In this document: in pieces, positions 28,486-37,725 of the stretch
Position numbering within the stretch: position 1 is the stretch's first letter
Layout: the number at the start of each line of letters is the position of its first letter
NCBI RefSeq assembly: GCF_002564465.1
Contig: NZ_NUUX01000044.1
Location: forward strand, 61,451 to 125,450
Origin: Bacillus sp. AFS088145
GTDB taxonomy: Bacteria; Bacillota; Bacilli; Bacillales; Bacillaceae_G
Direction: 5' to 3'
Length of the DNA stretch: 64,000 bases
The notes under the pieces: generated by a model
Seen by the model: only the letters and a program-made list of their open reading frames with translations
What the model was told of the DNA's origin: nothing
Database searches by the model: none
Program-made: the position numbers and the translations under genes

Positions 28486-29358
28486 TTAAGGGTGAAGAGG
28501 GACTTTATTTTCATCTAATGTAAAGCCTTCACCTAGTACATCATGCACCTCTGTAACGGCAACAAAAGCGTGTGGATCGATATCCTGAATAATGTTTTTT
28601 AAATGAACTAATTCGTTTTTAGGAACGACACAAAATAATACGTCTTTGCTTTCTCCAGTAAATGTTCCTGTTGCTTTTAAATAAGTTGCGCCTCGTTCCA
28701 TTTCTTTCATAATTCGAGCGGCAATTAAATCATTTTTCTCAGAAATAATATTTGCTCCACGAGCAGCGTATGCACCTTCTTGCATAAAATCAATAATTCT
28801 TGCTCCGACGAAAACTGCAACTAGCGTATACATTGCTTCATATGCTTTTAAGTAAGTTAAAAGTGAAAGTGTAATGACAACAAAGTCAAAAATAAACATC
28901 GTTTTACCCATATTAATACCTTTGTATTTATATGCTAAACGAGCAATGATATCGACACCACCAGTAGTTCCACCAAATCTAAAAATAATTCCTAAACCTA
29001 CACCAATAAATACACCCGCAAATAATGAAGCTAACATTAAATCGCCATGAACATCTATATTGAAAGTAAATTTCTCAAATAATTTTAAGAAAAATGAGAC
29101 TGCAACAGTACCAATGATTGTATAAAGCATTGTCACTGTACCAAGTAATCTCCAACCAATAAAAAATAAAGGGACGTTTAAGACTAAGTTTGAGATCCAA
29201 ACGGGAATATTTAGTTCAGCTAAAAGAATTAAGTTAATTCCCGTAAAGCCACCTTCAGCTAGATTGTTTGGAATATTTATATTCATAATTCCAAAAGAAA
29301 AAATTGCAGAACCTAAAATAATAAATAAGATATTGCGTAACTTCAATTTAAAAATCAT
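28486..29358 (-). CDS. ypjC: YitT/YpjC family membrane protein
   Basis: 290 residues. Five membrane helices (DUF161/YitT unit, GGFTGINLIL and RFGGTTGGVDIIAR) and a C-terminal soluble DUF2179 domain of about 90 residues (GATYLKATGTFTG, VLFCVVPKNEL). The family has several paralogues in Bacillus; transport or regulatory role unproven. Reverse strand, with TGGAGGAAG before the ATG. It diverges from ypjD. Confidence 0.88.
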   Translation of the reverse strand: MIFKLKLRNILFIILGSAIFSFGIMNINIPNNLAEGGFTGINLILLAELNIPVWISNLVLNVPLFFIGWRLLGTVTMLYTIIGTVAVSFFLKLFEKFTFNIDVHGDLMLASLFAGVFIGVGLGIIFRFGGTTGGVDIIARLAYKYKGINMGKTMFIFDFVVITLSLLTYLKAYEAMYTLVAVFVGARIIDFMQEGAYAARGANIISEKNDLIAARIMKEMERGATYLKATGTFTGESKDVLFCVVPKNELVHLKNIIQDIDPHAFVAVTEVHDVLGEGFTLDENKVPLHP

Positions 29359-29494
29359 ATACTTCCTCCATACTTTAAAAATTACCCTAAACTCTTATTT
29401 TTATCTTATCTTGTATTTTTTTCAAGTAAAATAATATATAATTTGTCAAAAAGTAGTCAATTCGATAAGATTTAATTGAGGAGTTGATATTAGT

Positions 29495-29824
29495 ATGCAC
29501 GAAAAAACGATGAATGAAATGCAAAAAGAAGTCGATACATATATAGGTCAATTTAAAGAAGGGTATTTTAGTCCTTTAGCAATGATGGCTAGGTTAACTG
29601 AAGAAATGGGTGAGTTAGCTAGAGAAATTAATCATACCTATGGTGAAAAGCCTAAGAAAAGCACTGAAGAAGAAAAGCTAATTGAAGAAGAATTAGGTGA
29701 TGTATTATTTGTTATGATTTGTTTAGCAAATAGCCTAAATATAGACCTACAAGAAGCTCATGATATGGTAATGAAGAAGTTTAATACTCGAGATAAAGAT
29801 CGTTGGACAAGGAAGGAAGTTTAA
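29495..29824 (+). CDS. ypjD: MazG-like nucleotide pyrophosphohydrolase YpjD
   Basis: 109 residues. One MazG fold with [10 protein letters not shown] and [11 protein letters not shown], whose acidic residues bind magnesium. Such enzymes hydrolyse unusual nucleoside triphosphates. First gene of the run ypjD-dapB-mgsA-bshB1-bshA-cca-birA; dapB starts two bases after its stop. Substrate not defined. Confidence 0.88.
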   Translation: MHEKTMNEMQKEVDTYIGQFKEGYFSPLAMMARLTEEMGELAREINHTYGEKPKKSTEEEKLIEEELGDVLFVMICLANSLNIDLQEAHDMVMKKFNTRDKDRWTRKEV

Positions 29825-29825
29825 A

Positions 29826-30629
29826 ATGGTAAAAGTAATTAGAGTCGTATTAGCAGGACCAAGAGGTAAAATGGGAATTGAAGCTTTACAATTAATTGAT
29901 CGAACTGAGCATTTTCACCTGGTAGCTGCCGTAGATTATAAATTAGGTGGAGAACAAATCCAAAAGGTTAGTCCCGGCTTCAAAGGTGAAGCAAAAATAT
30001 ATGAAACATTAGAGCAATGTATTGAAAATGAAAGTTTTGATGTACTAGTTGATTTAACAACACCTGAAGTTGGAAAAAAACATGCATTTTTAGCATTAAA
30101 AAATGGTATTCGACCTGTAATTGGTACAACTGGTTTTACAAAAGAGGAGCTTGATGATTTAAAAGAGTTAGCTTCAAATAATGAGCTAGGTTGTATTATT
30201 GCGCCAAATTTTGCAATTGGTGCTATATTAATGATGAAGTTCTCTGCAATGGCAGCGAAATATTTTAAAGATATCGAAATCATTGAGCTACATCATGACC
30301 AAAAATTAGATGCGCCTTCAGGTACAGCTCTTAAAACAGTTCAAATGATTGAGGAAGTTCGTGAAGCTAAAGTACAAGGACATCCAAATGAAGTTGAAAC
30401 AGAAGCTGGAGCTAGAGGTGCTGAACTAAATGGAATGAGAGTTCATAGCGTGAGATTACCTGGTTTAGTTGCACATCAACAAGTTTTATTCGGTGGAGAT
30501 GGTCAACTATTAACAATTCGACATGATTCAATGAATCGAGCTTCTTTTATGTCTGGAGTTAAAGTAGCCGTTGAGGAAGTAATGAAGCTTACTGAGCTAG
30601 TCTACGGTTTAGAAAATATAATGGACTAA
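29826..30629 (+). CDS. dapB: 4-hydroxy-tetrahydrodipicolinate reductase
   Basis: Lysine and diaminopimelate pathway enzyme; it also supplies dipicolinate precursors to spores. 267 residues. The cofactor-binding GPRGKMG is near residues 11-17, and [15 protein letters not shown] (about residues 156-170) carries the catalytic histidine and lysine. The ribosome binding site AAGGAAG lies within ypjD. Operon position as in B. subtilis. Confidence 0.97.
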   Translation: MVKVIRVVLAGPRGKMGIEALQLIDRTEHFHLVAAVDYKLGGEQIQKVSPGFKGEAKIYETLEQCIENESFDVLVDLTTPEVGKKHAFLALKNGIRPVIGTTGFTKEELDDLKELASNNELGCIIAPNFAIGAILMMKFSAMAAKYFKDIEIIELHHDQKLDAPSGTALKTVQMIEEVREAKVQGHPNEVETEAGARGAELNGMRVHSVRLPGLVAHQQVLFGGDGQLLTIRHDSMNRASFMSGVKVAVEEVMKLTELVYGLENIMD

Positions 30630-30644
30630 AGGTGGTGTTAGGTA

Positions 30645-31007
30645 GTGAAAATAGCTCTGATTGCTCACGATAAGAGAAAAGACGCATTAGTAACTTTCGT
30701 TCAAGAAAATGAATCTTTTTTTCAGCAGCATGAACTATTTTCAACAGGTACTACAGGACTTCGTGTAATGGAAAATACAACTTTAAAAGTTTTTCGTTTT
30801 CAATCTGGTCCACTCGGAGGAGATCAAGAAATTGGTGCATTAATTGCTAAAGGGAAAATGGACGCGATTTTCTTTTTTAGGGATCCATTAACTGCTCAAC
30901 CACATGAACCAGATGTAAATGCTTTATTAAGGCTATGCGATGTTTTTCATGTCCCGGTGGCAACGAACATTCAAACCGCTAAGGCAGTTGTGAAATTTTT
31001 TAGTTAG
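30645..31007 (+). CDS. mgsA: Methylglyoxal synthase
   Basis: Converts dihydroxyacetone phosphate to methylglyoxal. GTG start with AAAGGTGG upstream. The conserved [25 protein letters not shown] and [12 protein letters not shown] motifs are complete. At 120 residues it is about 17 shorter than the B. subtilis enzyme, ending just past the ATN segment of the fold; the catalytic residues are upstream of the missing tail, so it is probably active. Confidence 0.94.
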   Translation: MKIALIAHDKRKDALVTFVQENESFFQQHELFSTGTTGLRVMENTTLKVFRFQSGPLGGDQEIGALIAKGKMDAIFFFRDPLTAQPHEPDVNALLRLCDVFHVPVATNIQTAKAVVKFFS

Positions 31008-31027
31008 TTTGAAAGAGAGTGAGATAA

Positions 31028-31729
31028 GTGGAATATTTTGATGTACTAGCATTTGGAGCGCATCCAGATGATGTTGAGATTGGAATGGCAGGCACGATTG
31101 CTAAGTTTACTAAGTTAGGCTATAAGGTTGCTATTTGTGATTTAACAGAAGCGGAGCTCTCATCAAATGGGGATACTTTTATTAGAAGAAAAGAAGCTGA
31201 AGAAGCAGATAAGATTTTAGGGGTTTCAAAGCGTTTTAATTTATCATTACCAGATAGGGGGCTATACTTATCTGAGGAAGCGATTAAACAAGTAGCTGCT
31301 TTAATTCGAATGACGAAGCCTAGTATTATTTTCTCGCCATATGAAGTGGATCGTCATCCTGATCATGGTAATTGTACAAAAATAGTAGAAGAAGCTGTAT
31401 TTTCATCAGGGATTAGAAAATTTAGCGTAAATACAAATCATGATGCTCACAAGGTAAAACACGTTTTTCAATATATGATTAATGGGTTTCATCGACCTAA
31501 TTTTATAGTTGATGTTTCAGAAACAATTGAAGTCAAAAGGGCAGCTTTAGAAGCATATGAAAGTCAATTTACTCCCGGTCCAGATGGTGTAGTTACGCCT
31601 TTAACAAACGATTATGTAAATAGCGTAATTGCAAGAGAGAAAATTTTCGGGAAAGAAGCTGGAGTGCCATATGGGGAAGGTTTTATGACAAAGAAACCAC
31701 TCCTATTAAATGCAGATTGGTTAGTTTAA
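31028..31729 (+). CDS. bshB1: Bacillithiol synthesis N-acetylglucosaminyl-malate deacetylase
   Basis: LmbE/PIG-L type zinc deacetylase acting on GlcNAc-malate in bacillithiol synthesis. 233 residues. Zinc site in AHPDDVEIG (residues 11-19) and HPDHGN later. GTG start. Directly upstream of bshA, as in other Bacilli, so two bacillithiol steps are co-expressed; bshC is not in the window. Confidence 0.94.
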   Translation: MEYFDVLAFGAHPDDVEIGMAGTIAKFTKLGYKVAICDLTEAELSSNGDTFIRRKEAEEADKILGVSKRFNLSLPDRGLYLSEEAIKQVAALIRMTKPSIIFSPYEVDRHPDHGNCTKIVEEAVFSSGIRKFSVNTNHDAHKVKHVFQYMINGFHRPNFIVDVSETIEVKRAALEAYESQFTPGPDGVVTPLTNDYVNSVIAREKIFGKEAGVPYGEGFMTKKPLLLNADWLV

Positions 31730-31759
31730 GAAGAAATGAAGAAGTTTAGGAGAGATAAA

Positions 31760-32890
31760 ATGAAATTAAAAATTGGGATTACATGTTATCCTTCAGTAGG
31801 CGGTTCTGGTGTGATTGCGACTGAGCTAGGAAAGTTATTAGCAGAACTAGGACATGAAATTCATTTTATTTCATCAAGTATGCCGTTTCGTTTAAATAAA
31901 GTATATCCTAATATTTATTATCATGCAGTTGAAGTAAATCAATATTCAGTTTTCCAATATCCACCATATGATTTAGCATTGGCGAGTAAGATGGCTGAAA
32001 TTGCAAACCGTGAAAAATTAGATATTTTACATGTACATTATGCGATTCCGCATGCGATATGTGCTGTTCTAGCAAAACAAATGATTCATCATGATATTAA
32101 AATTGTAACGACATTACATGGTACAGATATAACTGTTCTTGGTTTTGACTCATCTTTAACAGAGTTAATTAAGTTCGGGATTGAAAAATCAGATGTTGTA
32201 ACTGCGGTCTCAAATGATTTAATACGTCAAACTGAGGAATTAGTTAACCCTGATAAAGAAATACAAACTGTGTATAATTTTATTGATGAAAGAGTGTATT
32301 ACAAAAGAAATTGCCGGACATTAAAAGCAGAGTACGGGATTAGGGAGCATGAAAAAGTCATTATACATATTTCTAATTTCCGCCAAGTTAAACGAACAAA
32401 AGATGTAGTAGATGTATTTAACTTAGTAAGAAAAGAAATTCCATCCAAGTTACTATTAGTTGGTGATGGTCCGGAAATCTCAAGTTTATGTAAATTAGTA
32501 AGAGAGCTTGGTATTGAGGATGATGTTTTATTTTTAGGAAAGCAAGAGAATGTTGAAGAGTTACTTTCAATGAGCGATATAAAATTACTTCTTTCGTCAA
32601 AAGAAAGCTTTGGTTTAGTATTACTTGAGGCGATGGCTTGTGGAGTTCCATGTATCGGTACTAGAGTTGGTGGAATTCCAGAAGTAATCGAACATGGGGA
32701 AAACGGATTTATTTGTGAACTAGGAGATATTGAACAAATCGCTTATTATACACTCAACTTATTACAAGATGAAGAATTATATAAACGCATATCAAGTCGC
32801 GCGAACGAAATTGTTAAAGAAAGATTCCAATCAAATAAAATCGTTTCACAATATTTATCCATTTATAATGAGTTATTAGGAATGAAATAA
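31760..32890 (+). CDS. bshA: N-acetyl-alpha-D-glucosaminyl L-malate synthase
   Basis: GT4-family glycosyltransferase joining GlcNAc from UDP-GlcNAc to L-malate, first step of bacillithiol synthesis. 376 residues; [12 protein letters not shown] near the N-terminus and the [14 protein letters not shown] acceptor/donor motif late in the protein. The ATG at 31760 is preceded by TTAGGAGAG; the ATG at 31736 lies upstream of that site. cca begins one base after its stop. Confidence 0.95.
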   Translation: MKLKIGITCYPSVGGSGVIATELGKLLAELGHEIHFISSSMPFRLNKVYPNIYYHAVEVNQYSVFQYPPYDLALASKMAEIANREKLDILHVHYAIPHAICAVLAKQMIHHDIKIVTTLHGTDITVLGFDSSLTELIKFGIEKSDVVTAVSNDLIRQTEELVNPDKEIQTVYNFIDERVYYKRNCRTLKAEYGIREHEKVIIHISNFRQVKRTKDVVDVFNLVRKEIPSKLLLVGDGPEISSLCKLVRELGIEDDVLFLGKQENVEELLSMSDIKLLLSSKESFGLVLLEAMACGVPCIGTRVGGIPEVIEHGENGFICELGDIEQIAYYTLNLLQDEELYKRISSRANEIVKERFQSNKIVSQYLSIYNELLGMK

Positions 32891-32891
32891 T

Positions 32892-34085
32892 ATGGAAATT
32901 TTTGATAAAGCAAAGCCGATATTAGATAAATTATTAAAAAATGGTTTCGAGGCCTATTTTGTCGGCGGTTGTGTAAGAGATAAATTATTAAATAGAACAA
33001 TTGGAGATATTGATATTGCAACTTCAGCTTTACCTGAAGAGGTTATGTCAATATTTCCAAAAACCGTTCCTACCGGATTACAGCATGGAACGGTTTTAGT
33101 TATACAAAATAGTCAGTCATATGAGATTACAACATTCCGAACTGAATCAACATATCAAGATTTCCGTAGACCATCGGAGGTTACATTCGTAAAATCAATC
33201 GAAGAAGATTTAAAACGAAGAGATTTTACAATGAATGCCATTGCTATGACGACCAACAATGAATTAATAGATCCTTTTAATGGTACAATTGATCTTTATG
33301 ATGGGTTAATTAGATGTGTCGGTGAAGCTAAGGAAAGATTTCAAGAAGATGCTCTTAGAATGCTAAGAGGTATACGGTTTGTAAGCCAATTAGATTTTCG
33401 TTTACATGATGAGACGTTTAACGCAATTAAATCAAATAAACATTTAATTGAAAATATAGCAATCGAACGCATTTCGGTTGAAATAGAAAAAATGTTATTA
33501 GGAAAGTCACCTAAAAAAGGCATCGGACTATTAATACAAACAAATCTTATAAATCATCTTCCAAGCTTAAAAGAATATACAAATCAGTTTCATGATCTAT
33601 TAGAACTTCCTATTCAATCATTAAAAACAATTGAAGAGATTTGGGCGTTAATATTATATAAATGTAATTTTGACAACCCAGAACAGATTTTAAGAAATTG
33701 GAAGATGTCGAATAATCGCATGAAACAAATATTAAAGGTTTATAATTTGTTAAATGAAACGAAAATTAAATGGAACAATACAAAGTTATATCAAGTTGGA
33801 TTACCGGATGCAATAAAATATGAGCGTTTACAATGTGTCATTGATAATATCGATATAAATGAATTTAATGAGGATTTATTAAAGACTTTATATAATCAAT
33901 TACCGATTTATTCAAAGTCAGATCTATGTATTACAGGTAATGATTTATTAGAATGGTCACAACTAAAAGGTGGTCCATGGTTGAAAGAAGTATTAAGTGA
34001 AATAGAATTTCAATTAGTAGAGAACCAACTTGAGAATAACCAACTTGCTATTAAGGAGTGGTTCATAAATTGGCTTCAAAAGTAA
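32892..34085 (+). CDS. cca: CCA tRNA nucleotidyltransferase
   Basis: Adds or repairs the CCA end of tRNAs. 397 residues, class II nucleotidyltransferase with GGCVRD at 25-30, DIDIAT at 39-44 and RRDFTMNA. The C-terminal helical part is usual for the Bacillus enzyme. Its 3' end overlaps the TTG start of birA by 16 bases. Confidence 0.96.
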   Translation: MEIFDKAKPILDKLLKNGFEAYFVGGCVRDKLLNRTIGDIDIATSALPEEVMSIFPKTVPTGLQHGTVLVIQNSQSYEITTFRTESTYQDFRRPSEVTFVKSIEEDLKRRDFTMNAIAMTTNNELIDPFNGTIDLYDGLIRCVGEAKERFQEDALRMLRGIRFVSQLDFRLHDETFNAIKSNKHLIENIAIERISVEIEKMLLGKSPKKGIGLLIQTNLINHLPSLKEYTNQFHDLLELPIQSLKTIEEIWALILYKCNFDNPEQILRNWKMSNNRMKQILKVYNLLNETKIKWNNTKLYQVGLPDAIKYERLQCVIDNIDINEFNEDLLKTLYNQLPIYSKSDLCITGNDLLEWSQLKGGPWLKEVLSEIEFQLVENQLENNQLAIKEWFINWLQK

Positions 34086-35053
34086 AAGAAAAAATTATAC
34101 AATTGTTTACGGAAAATAGTAATGAATATTTATCAGGTCAATTTTTGAGTAATCAATTAGGAATTTCACGTACTGCAATTTGGAAATACATGAAAGAATT
34201 GCAAGATGAGGGAATTGAAGTTGAAGCAGTTAGGAAGGTTGGATATAAAATAACAGGCAAATCTGATCGTTTAACTCAAACGGATATTCAACTTGGTTTA
34301 GAAACGAAAAAATTTGGCAGAAATGTCGTATACCAAGAAGAAACTAATTCAACCCAAACAATTGCTAATGAATTAGTGCTAAATGATGCTCCTGAAGGTA
34401 CAATCGTTTTGGCAGAGCGTCAATTATTAGGTCGAGGCAGATTACAAAGAAACTGGTTAACTTCAGATGGAAAAGCAATAGCAATGAGTGTTATCCTTAG
34501 ACCAGCTATTTCGCCAAGAGTAGCACCTCAGCTAACATTATTAACAGCTGTAGTCATTGCTTCAGCCATTGAAAAAGTGACCGGGTTACATCCCAATATA
34601 AAATGGCCAAATGATATTTTAATCAATAATAAAAAAGTTTGTGGAATCTTAACTGAAATGCAAGGTGACGCTGATTGCATTAAAAGCGTTGTCATAGGTA
34701 TTGGCATCAATGTAAATCAAGTAGAAGAAGATTACCCATTAGAACTGTCAGATATCGCTACATCATTACGTATTGAAAAAGGACAAACCTTTATGAGAGC
34801 TAATTTAATTCAAGCTATTTTAGTTGAATTTGAAAAGTTCTATGAAATTTTTTTAGAAAAAGGATTTAAACCGATAAAAATTTTATGGGAAAGCTATGCA
34901 ATTTCGTTAGGGAAACAAATAAAAGCCACGACTTTAACCGAAGAAATTGTCGGTAATGCCATTGGGATTACTGATGAAGGGCAATTATTGATTGAAGATC
35001 ACTTAGGTAATGTTCATACAATCTATTCAGCGGACATTTCGATAAATAAATAA
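34070..35053 (+). CDS. birA: Biotin operon repressor / biotin-[acetyl-CoA-carboxylase] ligase
   Basis: About 327 residues. N-terminal winged helix (LSNQLGISRTAIWKYMKEL, about residues 26-44) and a biotin ligase domain with ERQLLGRGRLQRNW and KWPNDI, plus a small C-terminal domain. It represses biotin genes and biotinylates carrier proteins. TTG start at 34070 with AAGGAG inside cca; spacing is a little long, so the GTG at 34058 remains possible. Confidence 0.94.
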   Translation: MASKVKEKIIQLFTENSNEYLSGQFLSNQLGISRTAIWKYMKELQDEGIEVEAVRKVGYKITGKSDRLTQTDIQLGLETKKFGRNVVYQEETNSTQTIANELVLNDAPEGTIVLAERQLLGRGRLQRNWLTSDGKAIAMSVILRPAISPRVAPQLTLLTAVVIASAIEKVTGLHPNIKWPNDILINNKKVCGILTEMQGDADCIKSVVIGIGINVNQVEEDYPLELSDIATSLRIEKGQTFMRANLIQAILVEFEKFYEIFLEKGFKPIKILWESYAISLGKQIKATTLTEEIVGNAIGITDEGQLLIEDHLGNVHTIYSADISINK

Positions 35054-35066
35054 GGTAAAACGAAAT

Positions 35067-35104
35067 AAAACAACTCTCTTTTTATATTTGAAAGGGAGTT
35101 ATTT
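35067..35104 (+). terminator. Intrinsic terminator after birA
   Basis: AACTCTCTTT pairs with GAAAGGGAGTT around a T/A loop. T-rich sequence follows. Confidence 0.65.
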
Positions 35105-35155
35105 CATTTGCAGTATTATTGTCACGTATATTTGTAAATAATGCCAAGTTTTTTC

Positions 35156-35183
35156 TTTACTTAATTGCTATTCTTACTATAAA
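35156..35183 (+). promoter_or_regulatory. Tentative SigA promoter of panBCD
   Basis: TTTACT (35156-35161) and TATAAA (35178-35183), spacing 16. It would place the start near 35190, at the beginning of the structured leader. Confidence 0.4.
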
Positions 35184-35189
35184 CTGTAG

Positions 35190-35432
35190 TGGAAGGGTCG
35201 CGACTTTCGCTGATGCTTCAAGGGTGGTATCTGAATAGGGTCAATCAAACTTTAGTATCCTAAGAAGAACTACACCAGGTTTTAAAAAATCAATTCTAAA
35301 AATGTGTCTGCCTTGATCCTATAGGGACTGGGACAGAGGAATGAGACGGTTTACAATTTTCCTTTGTTCTCTTTTGAGCAAAGTTTTTTTATTGTAGCCC
35401 CCATTTCCTCTCATTTAAAAGGAGGAAAAAAG
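35190..35432 (+). promoter_or_regulatory. Structured leader of panBCD with terminator, candidate riboswitch
   Basis: About 240 bases precede panB. The 3' part ends in an intrinsic terminator: CTTTGTTC (35362-35369) pairs GAGCAAAG (35376-35383), then seven T. CAGAGGAA (35334-35341) can instead pair TTCCTTTG (35359-35366), taking the first terminator arm, so it is a possible antiterminator. CAGA of that strand can also pair TCTG at 35307-35310, extended by CC/GG past one bulged A, giving a third state. Other stems include GAAG/CTTC near 35193-35219. A 'pan' RNA motif is known upstream of panB in Firmicutes; whether this is it cannot be settled here. Confidence 0.6.
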
Positions 35433-36275
35433 ATGAAAACAACAAAAGATTTTTTAAACATGAAACAAAACAATGACCCAATCGTCATGATTACTGCTTA
35501 TGATTATCCTTCAGCACTATTAGCAGAAGCTAGTGAAGTTGATATGATTTTAGTCGGTGACTCTCTTGGGAATGTTGTCCTAGGATATGATTCTACAATT
35601 AAGGTTACTGTAGATGACATGATTCATCACTCAAAAGCTGTTAAACGCGGGGCAAAAAATACGTTTATTGTGACAGATATGCCATTCATGTCTTACCACT
35701 TTTCAAAAGAAGAGGCTTTACGTAGTGCATGTCGCATTATGCAAGAAGGTGATGCGCACGCTGTTAAGGTTGAAGGTGCGGATGAAAATGTTTTAGATGT
35801 AATTAAGGCATTAACAATCGCGGGAGTACCAGTTGTAGCTCATCTAGGATTGACTCCTCAATCAGTAGGTGTATTAGGTGGGTATAAAGTTCAAGCACGT
35901 GACTCTGAAAGTGCGATGAAATTGTTTAACGATGCAAAAAAATGTGAAGAAGCAGGAGCTTTTGCAATCGTACTTGAATGTGTACCAAAGCAAATTGCAA
36001 AGGATATTACTAAGGATCTTTCTATTCCAACAATAGGAATAGGTGCTGGTGTTGATACAGATGGTCAAGTACTTGTTTACCATGATTTAATAACATACGG
36101 TGTTGGTCGAGTAGCTAAGTTTGTTAAACAGTATGCAAATGTATCTACAACAATTGAAAATGCAATTGCTTCATATGTTCAAGAAGTTAAAACTAGACAA
36201 TTTCCAGATACTAAACATTCGTTTACGATGAAAGAAGAACAGTTAAAGGCATTATACGGGGGAAGTTCGCAATGA
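35433..36275 (+). CDS. panB: 3-methyl-2-oxobutanoate hydroxymethyltransferase
   Basis: First step of pantothenate synthesis, giving ketopantoate. 280 residues; [25 protein letters not shown] and VEGADE motifs. The ATG at 35433 is preceded by AAAAGGAGG. Its last four bases overlap the start of panC, so panBCD is one operon, downstream of a long leader with a terminator. Confidence 0.97.
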   Translation: MKTTKDFLNMKQNNDPIVMITAYDYPSALLAEASEVDMILVGDSLGNVVLGYDSTIKVTVDDMIHHSKAVKRGAKNTFIVTDMPFMSYHFSKEEALRSACRIMQEGDAHAVKVEGADENVLDVIKALTIAGVPVVAHLGLTPQSVGVLGGYKVQARDSESAMKLFNDAKKCEEAGAFAIVLECVPKQIAKDITKDLSIPTIGIGAGVDTDGQVLVYHDLITYGVGRVAKFVKQYANVSTTIENAIASYVQEVKTRQFPDTKHSFTMKEEQLKALYGGSSQ

Positions 36276-37117
36276 AAGTGTTTCACACAATAAATGATTT
36301 AAGAAATGAATTAAAAATTCATAGAAAAAATGAAAAATCGATTGGATTTGTTCCAACGATGGGGTTTTTACATGAAGGTCATGCATCATTATTAGAAGAA
36401 GCTAGAAAAAATAATGAGATCGTCGTTTTAAGTATTTTTGTTAATCCGACTCAATTTGGCCCTAATGAAGATTTTGATCGATATCCAAGGGACTATGAAA
36501 GAGATGAAAAAGTTGCACTAAATGCTGGTGTAGATTACCTCTTTTATCCAACAGTTGAAGAAATGTATCCAAATGAATTAAAATCAACAATGAAAGTAAC
36601 AAAACGAGTAGATGTCCTTTGTGGTGAAAAAAGACCTGGACATTTTGATGGTGTTGCATTAGTTGTATCAAAGTTATTTAATATTGTTCAACCAGACCAG
36701 GCTTATTTTGGATTAAAGGATGCTCAGCAAGTAGCTGTAATTGAAGGTTTAGTTGAAGACTTCAACATTCCTGTTAAAATTAATCCAGTTCCAACTATTA
36801 GAGAAGAAGATGGATTAGCTAAAAGTTCTAGAAATGTCTATTTAACAGACAAAGAAAGACAAGAAGCACCAGTTCTTTATAAAAGTTTACAAAAAGCAGT
36901 TGAAGATATAAATAATGGGAATTTAAATCCAGATCAACTGCAACAAAACATTATTTCTACAATACAAAGCGAAACATCTGGAACAGTAGACTACGTAAGT
37001 ATTTATTCTTATCCAGAATTAGAGCCTTTAAATAAAATAAATGGAAAAGTAATTATTGCGTTAGCAGTAAAATTTTCTAATGCTCGCTTAATCGATAATA
37101 TTTTAATTACTATTTAA
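36272..37117 (+). CDS. panC: Pantothenate synthetase
   Basis: Joins pantoate and beta-alanine using ATP. 281 residues with [17 protein letters not shown] (HxGH-type nucleotide site, near residue 30-45), [18 protein letters not shown] and [11 protein letters not shown] (KMSKS-like). ATGA overlap with panB gives translational coupling. Confidence 0.97.
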   Translation: MKVFHTINDLRNELKIHRKNEKSIGFVPTMGFLHEGHASLLEEARKNNEIVVLSIFVNPTQFGPNEDFDRYPRDYERDEKVALNAGVDYLFYPTVEEMYPNELKSTMKVTKRVDVLCGEKRPGHFDGVALVVSKLFNIVQPDQAYFGLKDAQQVAVIEGLVEDFNIPVKINPVPTIREEDGLAKSSRNVYLTDKERQEAPVLYKSLQKAVEDINNGNLNPDQLQQNIISTIQSETSGTVDYVSIYSYPELEPLNKINGKVIIALAVKFSNARLIDNILITI

Positions 37118-37143
37118 GGATTGAACAACTAGGGGGAAATGAC

Positions 37144-37527
37144 ATGATTCGCACAATGATGAGAGCAAAACTTCATAGAGCTACAGTTACAGAAGCTAAT
37201 TTAAATTATGTTGGAAGTATTACAATTGATCAAGATTTAATGGATGCTGTTGATGTACTTGAAAACGAAAAAGTTCAAATTGTAAATAATAATAATGGTG
37301 CACGACTTGAGACATATGTTATTCCAGGAAAACGTGGAAGTGGTGTAATTTGTCTTAATGGTGCAGCGGCTAGATTGGTGCAAGAAGGCGACAAAGTAAT
37401 TATTATTGCATATGGTCAGGTAGAGGAAGAGAAACTGGATCTACATGAACCAAAGATTGCTATTTTAAATGATGCAAATGAAATTGTCGAAATGATTGGC
37501 AAAGAAATTGCAGGTACAGTTAAGTAA
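37144..37527 (+). CDS. panD: Aspartate 1-decarboxylase
   Basis: Makes beta-alanine. 127-residue proenzyme that self-cleaves at Gly24-Ser25 in VGSIT to give the pyruvoyl group. GNGAARLV-like (NGAAARLV) and AYGQV signatures follow. AGGGGGAAA precedes the ATG. Last gene of panBCD. Confidence 0.97.
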   Translation: MIRTMMRAKLHRATVTEANLNYVGSITIDQDLMDAVDVLENEKVQIVNNNNGARLETYVIPGKRGSGVICLNGAAARLVQEGDKVIIIAYGQVEEEKLDLHEPKIAILNDANEIVEMIGKEIAGTVK

Positions 37528-37554
37528 TAATCAACTTTTGAATTTGAAGCATGA

Positions 37555-37640
37555 AGTTACTTTATGAGGATCAAAAGTATTTAACAAACAAGAGAAACAG
37601 CAAAGAAAACGAGCGTTTGAGGGCAATTTGAAATCCCCTT
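37555..37640 (+). repeat. Intergenic repeat element, copy A
   Basis: The stretch GAAGTTACTTTATGAGG ... GAAACAGCAAAGAAAACGAGCGTTTGAGGGC (in separate words) aligns by eye over about 80 bases with the segment at 43574-43652. Both run directly into a terminator. No open frame is common to both. See copy B. Confidence 0.5.
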
Positions 37641-37662
37641 CTTTAGGGGATTTTTTTGTTGG
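37635..37662 (+). terminator. Intrinsic terminator after panD
   Basis: AAATCCCC pairs with GGGGATTT around TTCTTTA, followed by a T run. Confidence 0.85.
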
Positions 37663-37725
37663 TTGTATTGTTTAATCTGTTTATGCAAAATAATATCTAT
37701 ATAGAGAATTTGGAGGTGGCAAAAT

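Noticed and set aside
35433-37527. Pan genes as a horizontally acquired cassette
   Set aside because: Base composition and order fit the surroundings and B. subtilis synteny (birA-panBCD-dinG).
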